From: JAWWPG01 sp037719575
GTDB lineage: Bacteria > Actinomycetota > Actinomycetes > Propionibacteriales > Nocardioidaceae
Length of the DNA stretch: 26,603 nt
Reading direction: 5' to 3'
Assembly (NCBI GenBank): GCA_037719575.1
Contig: JBBJMF010000034.1
Coordinates: forward strand, 1-26,603
Position 1 is the first letter of the stretch. Each line of letters begins with the position of its first letter. The position numbers and the translations under genes were made by a program. Below the pieces are notes generated by a model. It saw nothing but the letters and a program-made list of their open reading frames with translations, was not told where the DNA came from and did no database searches. Below are positions 8,146-15,369 of this stretch, one piece after another.

Positions 8146-9609
8146 TCAGGCACGACGGTGTGCGTCGTCGCTGTGGAGCGAGGCCATGCCGGCGGCAAGG
8201 CGTCGAGGCACCGCGGGCACTGCGATCACCACGACGGTGACGATGGCAAGCCATCCGAATGCCACCACCGGGAACCACTGCGGGGGACCGGAGTCCGGGT
8301 ACGGCCACACGTTGCGGTAGATCGTGTAGCCCAGCATGGCCAGGGCCGCGATCGGGATGACCACCTGCCACTGCGGGACCGCAAGCATGCGGTCGACGAA
8401 CACCAGCTTGATGCACCCGAGGGTGGCCAGCACATAGGCGACAAGCAGGATCAGGGTGCCGATCGTGCCGCTCCAGAAGAACGTGTCGAACGGCTTGGCC
8501 GAGAAGGCGACGGCGCAGAGGACGGCGATCGCGGCCATCAGACCGGTGATGAGCATCGCCGCGTTGGCGGGCGTGTCGTTGCTTCCGGTCCGGGCGAGCG
8601 GCGAGCCCGGTGCCAGGTCACGAGCGACGGCGAAGACCATCCGGGAGGCGCCGACAATGCACGCCAGACAGCATGCGAAGGCACTCACGGCGGCGCCGAG
8701 GGTGATGACATCGCCCACCCACGCGCCGACGTACGACGTGCCGAGATCGCCCATCAGGGCGGGCGAAGCGATGAACGCCTCCACCCCCTTGCTGTCGGTG
8801 CCGAACCCCATCATCTCGACGGCGGTCACGAACGTGAAGTAGAGGCCGCCGAAGATCGCCGTCCCGAGAATCGCCCGGGGGATATCACGCCTGGGCTCGG
8901 ACGCTTCCTCACCGAGGGTGGCCGCTGCCTCGAAGCCGGCGAACGAGAGCAGCCCGAAGATGATGCCGAGGAACAAGGCGGACGACTGCGTGCCCGGCTC
9001 GACCTTGAAGACGTCGAGGGTGAACGAGGCGTCACCGGGGGCGTTGCCGGCCAGGATGCGGATCAGCACGATGACAGCGACCACGACGATCAGCAGCACC
9101 GTGATGCCCTCAACGGAGAGCAGGATCGAGGTCGAGCGTCTCGCCGGGACGATGCTGAAGAACAGCGCGATGGCCAGGGCCACGCCGCCGACGAGGAATC
9201 CCGCCCACCACGGCTGGTCGTTCCAGACGCCGATCTCGTCGAGGAACGCCGAACCGAAGATGCCGGCCGCCGACGACGTCACGATCCCGTAGAACGTGTA
9301 CGTCCCGATCAGCCCGAGCCCTGCCACGGCTCCGGCATGCGGGCCGAGGGTTGCCCCGACGAAGGCGTAGGCGGAACCAGCATGGCGGTAGTACTGACAG
9401 AGCCGCACGAAGACATAGGCGATGAGCAGGACCGCCAACGCGGCAAGGAAGAACGCGAGCGGGGTGGCCCGCCCGACAAGCGACGCCGTCCCTTGCGGGT
9501 TGATGTTCGCCGCCATGCTCGGTGCCATCAGAGCCACCGAGAGCCCGACGGCCTGCCAGACGGAGAGGCCTCGACGCAGACCTCTCGGGGATGGCTTGGT
9601 TGTTGTCAT
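8146..9609 (-). CDS. APC-family amino acid/polyamine permease
   Basis: A 487-aa integral membrane transporter of the APC superfamily with about 12 hydrophobic segments, starting with SVWQAVGLSVALMAPSMAANINPQG, the first-helix region. The signature FAGFEAAATLGEEASEPRRDIPRAI (near residue 230-255) is diagnostic of this superfamily, where the Glu-rich loop after TM6 is conserved. ATG 9609 is preceded by AAGGGAG, a good ribosome site. The amidohydrolase follows after 12 bp, and a glutamine-synthetase-like ligase is transcribed away from the shared 143-bp intergenic region. This suggests import of an amino acid or amine that is then gamma-glutamylated. The exact substrate cannot be read from the sequence. 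Confidence 0.92.
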   Translation of the reverse strand: MTTTKPSPRGLRRGLSVWQAVGLSVALMAPSMAANINPQGTASLVGRATPLAFFLAALAVLLIAYVFVRLCQYYRHAGSAYAFVGATLGPHAGAVAGLGLIGTYTFYGIVTSSAAGIFGSAFLDEIGVWNDQPWWAGFLVGGVALAIALFFSIVPARRSTSILLSVEGITVLLIVVVAVIVLIRILAGNAPGDASFTLDVFKVEPGTQSSALFLGIIFGLLSFAGFEAAATLGEEASEPRRDIPRAILGTAIFGGLYFTFVTAVEMMGFGTDSKGVEAFIASPALMGDLGTSYVGAWVGDVITLGAAVSAFACCLACIVGASRMVFAVARDLAPGSPLARTGSNDTPANAAMLITGLMAAIAVLCAVAFSAKPFDTFFWSGTIGTLILLVAYVLATLGCIKLVFVDRMLAVPQWQVVIPIAALAMLGYTIYRNVWPYPDSGPPQWFPVVAFGWLAIVTVVVIAVPAVPRRLAAGMASLHSDDAHRRA

Positions 9610-9752
9610 GGCTACTCCCTTCGGTGTGCCCGGCCTGCCCCGGTGCCGCGATGGCGAGACTCTCTAGACTCAGTCTGACGCCGGACGTCGATCGTTGTCC
9701 ATGCGTCTTGCCTGATGGCGTCTGGCCGACCGGTCGTGAAGGAGCGGGTCCC
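9610..9752. promoter_or_regulatory. Divergent promoter region, permease / glutamine-synthetase-like gene
   Basis: This 143-bp gap separates two outward-facing transcripts and must hold both promoters. AGACT (9657-9661) and AGTCT (9672-9676) form a small inverted repeat around TCTAGA, a possible operator for a shared regulator. I see no convincing -35/-10 pair. GAAGGAG (9738-9744) is the ribosome site for the ligase and fixes its ATG at 9753. Confidence 0.4.
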
Positions 9753-11129
9753 ATGGATGCGAGTGAACGCGAGTCCCGTAGCGCGGCTGCCGCCGAGCTG
9801 GTGGACGGACTGGCGGCGCAGGGCGTGGTCGGCGTTGCCACCACGTTCGTGGACAACTCAGGGATCACCCGCGTCAAGGCATTCCCGCTGGACAAGCTGG
9901 CCCACGTGGCCGGCTGGGGAGTCGGCATCTCGACGAGCTTCGACCGGTTCCGCGCCGACGACTGGATCGTCGGTTCGGGTCAGGGGGCGGAGCCCGTGGG
10001 GGACCTCCGCATTATCCCCGACGTACGCCGCCTCGTGCCTCTCGCCGGTCAGCCCGGCTGGGCGTGGGCGCCCGGCGAGCGCTACCAGCAGTCCGGCGAG
10101 CCGCACGCCCAGTGCAACCGCCTGCTGCTCCTGCGACTGACGGAGGCGCTGCATGAGCGCGGGATCTCGGTGCGCGCGACGTTCGAGATCGAGTGGGTGG
10201 TCTCGCACGGGTTCGCCGACGACTTCACGCCTGGCGTGCAAGGGCCGGGCTATGGCATGGCGCGACTCATCGACCAGTCCGACTACTGCCGCGAGGTTCT
10301 CCGCGCGCTGCGTGACGTCGGCATCGAGGTCGACCAGTTCCACCCGGAGTACGCCGCCGGCCAGCTCGAGATCTCGGTAGGTGCCGAGTCGCCCGTCGAC
10401 GCGGCGGACACCACGGTGCTGGCCCGCTCGACGATCCGCGCGGTCGGTCGCCAACACGGTTTTCGTACGTCGTACTCACCGAAGGTCGCCGTGCCTGGGG
10501 TCGGCAACGGGGGACACGTGCATCTCAGCCTCTGGAAGGACGGTAGGAACCTGATGGCCGGGGGGTCCGGGCCCGCCGGACTCACGGACGAGGCAGTGGC
10601 GTTCAGCGCCGGCATCTTGTCGAGGCTCGACGCGCTGCTGGCGATCGGGGCACCCAGCCCGGTGAGCTACCTGCGGCTGGTTCCCTCCCACTGGGCCGGC
10701 GCCTATGCCTGCTGGGGCGTCGAGAACCGCGAGGCGGCGATCCGAGTGGTTGTCGGGTCCGCGGAGAACGAGCAGTCGGCGGCGAACGTGGAGGTCAAGT
10801 GCTTCGACCTGCTCGCCAATCCCTATCTCCTGCTGGCTGGCCTGCTGGCCGCGGGATCCGCCGGGCTCTCGGACGGCGCGCTGCTCCCCGAGCCGGTGGA
10901 CGTCGACCCCGCGGCACTCGGCGACGAGGAGCTCAGTCAGCGAGGGATCCGGCGCCTGCCGACCAGCCTCGGCGAGGCGGTCTCAGCGTTCAGGTCCGAC
11001 GAGGTGCTGGGTGCTGCACTCGGCCCCGACCTCGTCGCCTCGATCGTCGCCATCCGGGAGAGCGACATCGAGCAGTACGCCGACCTCGACGACGCCGAGC
11101 TCGCCGCCGCAACCCGCTGGCTGCACTGA
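9753..11129 (+). CDS. glutamine synthetase family protein (gamma-glutamyl-amine ligase type)
   Basis: A 458-aa member of the glutamine synthetase I fold, probably an ATP-dependent glutamate-amine ligase rather than the housekeeping GlnA. The N-terminal VDNSGITRVKAFPLDKL is characteristic of GlnA-like/PuuA/FluG-type proteins. Catalytic landmarks: FEIEW (Glu145, Glu147), EYAAGQLEIS (Glu199, Glu206), GNGGHVHLSLW (His255), SYLRLVPSHW (Arg308), NREAAIRVV (Arg326, Arg331) and NVEVKCFD with ANPYLLLAGLL. The usual GlnA adenylylation-site region near the C-terminus is not recognisable. The start ATG 9753 has GAAGGAG 8 bp upstream; upstream in-frame codons lack such support. The divergent permease and amidohydrolase suggest a pathway that imports, glutamylates and hydrolyses a nitrogen compound. 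Confidence 0.9.
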   Translation: MDASERESRSAAAAELVDGLAAQGVVGVATTFVDNSGITRVKAFPLDKLAHVAGWGVGISTSFDRFRADDWIVGSGQGAEPVGDLRIIPDVRRLVPLAGQPGWAWAPGERYQQSGEPHAQCNRLLLLRLTEALHERGISVRATFEIEWVVSHGFADDFTPGVQGPGYGMARLIDQSDYCREVLRALRDVGIEVDQFHPEYAAGQLEISVGAESPVDAADTTVLARSTIRAVGRQHGFRTSYSPKVAVPGVGNGGHVHLSLWKDGRNLMAGGSGPAGLTDEAVAFSAGILSRLDALLAIGAPSPVSYLRLVPSHWAGAYACWGVENREAAIRVVVGSAENEQSAANVEVKCFDLLANPYLLLAGLLAAGSAGLSDGALLPEPVDVDPAALGDEELSQRGIRRLPTSLGEAVSAFRSDEVLGAALGPDLVASIVAIRESDIEQYADLDDAELAAATRWLH

Positions 11130-11183
11130 CCCGGCCGCGCGGACCCGGCGCGATAGGTTGGCTCGGTGGGGCAAGGGAGCAGG

Positions 11184-11783
11184 GTGGCTCAGTCGCCGCC
11201 AGGCCTCGACGGGCTGGCCTGGCTCATCGTGGTGGACATGCAGAACGTCTTCGCGCGCCCGCAGAGCCAGTGGTGCACGCCGGGGTTCGACGCCATCCTG
11301 GACAACACCCGGAGCCTGGTCGAGGCGTTCCGGGAGCGGGTCGTCTTCACCCGGTTCGTCGCTCCCGAGGACCCGGAGGGGGCCTGGCGGAACTACTACC
11401 GGGCGTGGCCGTTCGCCCTGGTCCCCGCGAGCTCCCCGATCTACGACCTGGTCGAGACGCTGCCGCATCACGGGCACCGCGTCGTCAGCAGGTCGACGTT
11501 CGGAAAGTGGGACGACCGGCCAGGCTCGCTCCGCGAGGTGACCTCGGGAGCGCGAACCCTCGTCCTTTCGGGCGTCTCGACGGACTGCTGTGTGCTGTCG
11601 ACAGCCCTTGCCGCTGCCGACGCCGGGGTCGAGGTCCGGGTGGTCGCCGACGCCTGCGCCGGGTTGAGCCCCACCGACCATCGGCGGGCGCTCGACGCGA
11701 TGAGCCTCTATGCGCCGCTGGTCACCCTGACGTCGACGGCGGACGTGCTCGACCAGCTGAACGGGTCGGGCCGGAAGGGGTGA
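11184..11783 (+). CDS. isochorismatase-family cysteine hydrolase
   Basis: A small cytosolic hydrolase (199 aa) of the isochorismatase/nicotinamidase fold. The Asp-Lys-Cys triad is visible: Asp in LIVVDMQNVF, Lys in RSTFGKWDD and Cys in GVSTDCCVLSTA (by family alignment the second Cys). A GTG at 11166 is in frame, but GTG 11184 has AAGGGAG (11173-11179) just upstream and leaves the conserved domain intact, so I prefer it. It follows the glutamine-synthetase-like gene by about 50 bp on the same strand, so it may act in the same amide/amine pathway. The downstream ligD begins within a few bases of its stop. Substrate specificity cannot be assigned. Confidence 0.88.
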   Translation: MAQSPPGLDGLAWLIVVDMQNVFARPQSQWCTPGFDAILDNTRSLVEAFRERVVFTRFVAPEDPEGAWRNYYRAWPFALVPASSPIYDLVETLPHHGHRVVSRSTFGKWDDRPGSLREVTSGARTLVLSGVSTDCCVLSTALAAADAGVEVRVVADACAGLSPTDHRRALDAMSLYAPLVTLTSTADVLDQLNGSGRKG

Positions 11784-11788
11784 CGGGA

Positions 11789-13282
11789 GTGCCGAGGTCT
11801 GCACGCCCCAAGCCCGGTGACGAGGATCCACTCCGGGAGTACCGACGCAAGCGCGACGCGTCTCTCACTCCGGAGCCCGTCCCCGCCGCCGGTCCGTTGC
11901 CCACGGGCAAGGACGACACGTTCGTCATCCAGGAGCACCATGCTCGCGCTCTGCACTGGGACTTCCGGCTGGAACGAGCCGGGGTGCTGGTGTCGTGGGC
12001 GGTCCCGAAGGGCCTTCCGACGGACCGGCGCACCAACCACCTCGCGGTGCAGACCGAGGACCACCCGTTGGAGTACGCGTCGTTCGGCGGCTCCATCCCG
12101 GCCGGCGAGTACGGCGGGGGCAACGTCGTGATCTGGGACCGCGGCACCTACGAGACGGAGGAGTGGACGCCCGACAAGGTCAAGGTTGTCCTGCACGGAG
12201 CCCGGGCGCGGGGCCGCTACGTCCTCTTCCGCACCGACCCGAAGAACTGGATGGTCCATCGGATGGACGAGGCCGAGCCCGGCTGGACGCCGCTGCCGGA
12301 TCTGGTGGCACCGATGCTGGCCACGCCGGCGGGCCTGCCGGCCGACGGCTCGGGCTGGACCTACGAGATGAAGTGGGACGGCGTCCGGGCCGTCGGCTAC
12401 GTCGACGGCGGCCGGCTCACCCTCCGCTCGCGCAACGACCGCGACGTCACGGCGTCGTACCCGGAGCTGCGAGCTCTCGGCGCGGCGCTCGGGTCGACCC
12501 AGGTGGTCCTCGACGGCGAGATCGTCGCGTTCGACGACCAGGGCCGCCCGAGCTTCGGCCGGTTGCAGCAACGGCTCGGCGTGACGTCCGCCTCCCAGGT
12601 GAGACGTCTCGCGTCGAGCCACCCCGTCGTCTACGTCCTGTTCGACCTGCTGCACCTCGACGGACAGCCCACGCTGACCCTCCCCTACACCCGGCGGCGG
12701 GAGCTGCTCGAGGGTCTCGGGCTCTCGGGCCCCGGGTGGCAGACCCCGCCGGCACTGGACGGGGACGGCGCGGACCTGCTGGCGGCGACGCGTGAGCAGG
12801 GCCTGGAGGGGCTGCTCGCCAAACGCGCCGACAGCACCTACCAACCGGGCCGACGGACCCCGAACTGGCTCAAGATCAAGAACTCCCTGGACATCGAGGT
12901 GCTGATCGGCGGCTGGCGTCCGGGCGAGGGGCGCCGCACCGGCACCCTCGGGTCCCTCCTGCTCGGCGTGCCCGACGAGGACGGGCTCCGCTACGTCGGA
13001 AAGGTGGGCACCGGGTTCACCCAGTCGATGCTGAGGGACCTGGAGCAGCGGGTGAGCAGGCTGGAGCGCACGACGTCGCCGTTCGTCGACGTGCCGAGGA
13101 AGGACGCCAAGGACGCCCGCTGGTGCACGCCCAGGCTCGTCGGCGAGGTGGCGTTCAGCGGGTGGACCACGGACGGTCGGCTGCGACATCCCTCGTGGCG
13201 AGGGCTGCGGCCGACAAGGACGCCGGCTGACGCGTCACTGGCTACGAGCCGGGGCGGGTCCGGTGCTCGACCAGGTGGGTGA
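11789..13282 (+). CDS. ligD: LigD-type ATP-dependent DNA ligase with 3'-phosphoesterase domain
   Basis: A 497-aa protein with two domains. Residues about 45-165 form a LigD 3'-phosphoesterase: EHHARALHWDFRLE (His50, His56, Asp58, Arg60) and DHPLEYASFGG (His92). Residues about 170-490 form an ATP-dependent ligase: YEMKWDGVR with AMP-accepting Lys195, then FDLLHLDG, EGLLAKR and WLKIKN, followed by an OB fold. LigD with Ku performs non-homologous end joining in bacteria. The primase-polymerase domain found in mycobacterial LigD is absent, and no ku is in the window. GTG 11789 has GGAAGGGG 8 bp upstream; GTG 11780, overlapping the previous stop as GTGA, is an alternative. The 3' end overlaps the convergent SRPBCC gene by 41 bp. 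Confidence 0.93.
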   Translation: MPRSARPKPGDEDPLREYRRKRDASLTPEPVPAAGPLPTGKDDTFVIQEHHARALHWDFRLERAGVLVSWAVPKGLPTDRRTNHLAVQTEDHPLEYASFGGSIPAGEYGGGNVVIWDRGTYETEEWTPDKVKVVLHGARARGRYVLFRTDPKNWMVHRMDEAEPGWTPLPDLVAPMLATPAGLPADGSGWTYEMKWDGVRAVGYVDGGRLTLRSRNDRDVTASYPELRALGAALGSTQVVLDGEIVAFDDQGRPSFGRLQQRLGVTSASQVRRLASSHPVVYVLFDLLHLDGQPTLTLPYTRRRELLEGLGLSGPGWQTPPALDGDGADLLAATREQGLEGLLAKRADSTYQPGRRTPNWLKIKNSLDIEVLIGGWRPGEGRRTGTLGSLLLGVPDEDGLRYVGKVGTGFTQSMLRDLEQRVSRLERTTSPFVDVPRKDAKDARWCTPRLVGEVAFSGWTTDGRLRHPSWRGLRPTRTPADASLATSRGGSGARPGG

Positions 13283-13691
13283 GGCGTTTCAGGCTCTCGG
13301 TGTTTCGCCGGTCGAGGACGGCGCGACGTACGACGGACGGGACCAGCAGCGCCGGCCCGTGGGTCGCGTCCTCGCTCATCGAGACGAGCGTGCCATCCGC
13401 CTGCTCCTCGATGGTGATGTCGACCTGCGCCTCGCCGCTCGGCCAGGCGCGGGCCTGCAGCACCAGCCGGCGGTCCGCCTCACACGTCACGACGGAGGTC
13501 GTGTCGTCGATCACGAGGGGCCAGCTCCCGACCGAGTGATGGATCTTCGAGCCGGGTGCGGGCCAGGAGCCGTCCACATCCCTGATCCGGGAGGCGCCGA
13601 CGACCCAAAGACCGTAGAGCCAGCCATCGGCCAGCGTGTCCCACACCTCGGATGCGGTCCCCTCGATCGTCGTGGAAACGGTGCTCGTCAT
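13242..13691 (-). CDS. SRPBCC (START/Bet v 1-like) family protein
   Basis: A 149-aa protein starting MTSTVSTTIEGTASEVWDTLAD, the pattern of SRPBCC proteins, which form a hydrophobic ligand pocket (polyketide cyclase, AHSA1 and lipid-binding families). GSKIHHSVGSWP and later VDITIEEQADGT fit the strand order of this fold. Start ATG 13691 overlaps the TGA of the upstream FAD oxidoreductase as ATGA, so the two are translationally coupled, and GGAAGG lies upstream. A role in binding the hydrophobic substrate or product of the oxidoreductase is inference. Its 3' end overlaps ligD, transcribed towards it, by 41 bp. Confidence 0.85.
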   Translation of the reverse strand: MTSTVSTTIEGTASEVWDTLADGWLYGLWVVGASRIRDVDGSWPAPGSKIHHSVGSWPLVIDDTTSVVTCEADRRLVLQARAWPSGEAQVDITIEEQADGTLVSMSEDATHGPALLVPSVVRRAVLDRRNTESLKRLTHLVEHRTRPGS

Positions 13692-15271
13692 CGTCGTAGC
13701 CTTCCCAGTCGATGTGCCGCGATGGCTGCCCGGGCCGCGTTGCTCCCGGCTGCGCCGTGGACGCCGCCGCCCGGGTGCGCCGACGCCGACGCGAGAAAGA
13801 GCCCGCGGATCGGCGTCCCCGCACGGCCGAGCCCGGGTATCGGGCGGAACACCAGCTGCTGGTGGATCTCCGCCGTCCCGCCGTTGATCGCGCCGCCGAC
13901 GAGGTTCTCGTTGCGTCGCTGGAGATCTGGCGGGGTGAGGACTCGCCGGGCGGTGATGGTCGAGCCGAAGCCGGGGGCGTACCGCTCGATCCGACGCTGC
14001 ATCCGGTCGGCCATCCGCTCGGCGTCGTCGTGGCCCCACTCCCCGGTGATGCCCTCCTCGCCGGCGTCGGCGTGCACCTCCTGCGGCACGTGGGTGTAGG
14101 CCCAGAACGACTCGGTGCCGGCCGGGGACCGCGTGGGGTCGGTCGTCGTCATCTGCCCGACCAGCAGGAAGGGCTCGGCCGGCACCGTGTGGACGTCGAG
14201 CTGCTGCAACGAGGAGACGAGCTGGTCGGTGGAGTCGGCGATGTGGACGGTGCCCGGCATCGCCTCGGGCGGTGACGTCCACGGCACCGGTCGGTCGAGT
14301 GCCCAGTCCACCTTGACCGTCGACGGGTCGAGCTGGAAGCGAGCCATGTTGTCCCGGGTGCGCTCCGGCAGGTCGGACCAGGCGACGAGACCGCCGTAGA
14401 GCCTCGGCGCCACGACGTCGGCGAGTACGGCGCGACCCACCGCGAGGGTCTCCCCGGTGTGCAGGCTGACGGACCGGGCGCGGCGGCCGACGACGTCGAC
14501 CCGGTCCACATGGGAGTCGCACCGGATCTCGCCACCCTTGGCCCGCAGCCGCCGAGCCAGGGCCTGGGTCAGCTCGCCGGCTCCACCTTCGGGCACGGGG
14601 AATCCCACGGTCTGGCCGAGCATTGACAAGAGCAGCGCCATCAGGCCGGAACCGGGCGCGTCGAGGGGGATGTCGCTGTGGCCGGCGTTGCCGGCGAGGA
14701 GCAGCCGGGCCGCCTGGCCCCTGAACCGCGACTCCGCGAGCTGCCGCGCCGGCTCGAGCATCATCCGCACATACGACAGCCCACCCACCCGCGGCAGCTG
14801 GGCCAGCATCTTGGCGCCGCCCTTCACCGGGGGGAACGGGCTGAGCAGCGAGTCGATCAGCCCCGGACCGATGCGCTGCCAGTCGTCGTACAGCGCCCGC
14901 CACCGGTCACCGTCACCGGACGCCTGGCTCTCCAACCCGGCGGCCGTGTCGTTGACGTCGTCGTGCAGGAGGGCCCACGAGCCGTCGGGCATCGGGTTGC
15001 CGAGGACGGCGGGAGCGCGCCGCCAGCGCAGGCCGTGCTCCTCCAGCCCCAGCCGGCGGATCGCCGGAGACGCCGCGGCGAGCGGGTAGAACGCGCTGAA
15101 CGTGTCGTGAACGAACGCGGGGTCGAGCTCACGGTCGCTGCGGACCGCCCCGCCGACGTCGCTCTGGGCCTCCAGCACGAGGACCGACCAGCCCGCGTCG
15201 GCGAGGATGTTCGCGGCCACCAGGCCGTTCGGGCCGGCTCCGATGACGATCGCGTCGGGGGAGTCCGGCAC
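13688..15271 (-). CDS. NAD(P)/FAD-dependent oxidoreductase, phytoene desaturase/PYROXD2-like
   Basis: A 527-aa flavoprotein. The N-terminal dinucleotide fold AIVIGAGPNGLVAANILA (Gly11, Gly13, Gly16) with VLVLEAQSDVGGAVRS binds FAD. The C-terminal GLFLASASAHPGGGVHGAAG (about 490-510) is the second FAD-contacting motif of phytoene-desaturase-like (CrtI/PYROXD2) enzymes. GTG 15271 has a strong GGAGGAGGG ribosome site. No other carotenoid gene is nearby, so a carotenoid role is not supported; the general PYROXD2-like annotation is safer. It sits 98 bp after selB on the same strand and is coupled to the SRPBCC gene by a 4-bp overlap. The 98-bp gap and its own strong ribosome site suggest a unit separate from selB. 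Confidence 0.88.
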   Translation of the reverse strand: MPDSPDAIVIGAGPNGLVAANILADAGWSVLVLEAQSDVGGAVRSDRELDPAFVHDTFSAFYPLAAASPAIRRLGLEEHGLRWRRAPAVLGNPMPDGSWALLHDDVNDTAAGLESQASGDGDRWRALYDDWQRIGPGLIDSLLSPFPPVKGGAKMLAQLPRVGGLSYVRMMLEPARQLAESRFRGQAARLLLAGNAGHSDIPLDAPGSGLMALLLSMLGQTVGFPVPEGGAGELTQALARRLRAKGGEIRCDSHVDRVDVVGRRARSVSLHTGETLAVGRAVLADVVAPRLYGGLVAWSDLPERTRDNMARFQLDPSTVKVDWALDRPVPWTSPPEAMPGTVHIADSTDQLVSSLQQLDVHTVPAEPFLLVGQMTTTDPTRSPAGTESFWAYTHVPQEVHADAGEEGITGEWGHDDAERMADRMQRRIERYAPGFGSTITARRVLTPPDLQRRNENLVGGAINGGTAEIHQQLVFRPIPGLGRAGTPIRGLFLASASAHPGGGVHGAAGSNAARAAIAAHRLGRLRR

Positions 15272-15298
15272 GTCACCCTCCTCCCGCCTCGTTTGGCA

Positions 15299-15312
15299 CC
15301 AGGATGTCCTGG
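15299..15312. promoter_or_regulatory. Palindrome upstream of FAD oxidoreductase gene
   Basis: CCAGGA-TG-TCCTGG is a perfect 6-bp inverted repeat 27 bp upstream of the GTG at 15271. It lies in the 98-bp gap after selB and is a candidate operator for the FAD oxidoreductase/SRPBCC pair. No cognate regulator gene is seen in the window. Confidence 0.35.
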
Positions 15313-15369
15313 ATCTCCAAGGGTACGGTCCCGCTCGCTCAACTCCCGCTGCCGGGGAGCGTGCCGGGT

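Noticed and set aside
10799..11779. Extending ligD upstream to the start of its open frame
   Set aside because: That stretch is the shadow of the GS-like and isochorismatase genes; LigD homology starts after 11789.
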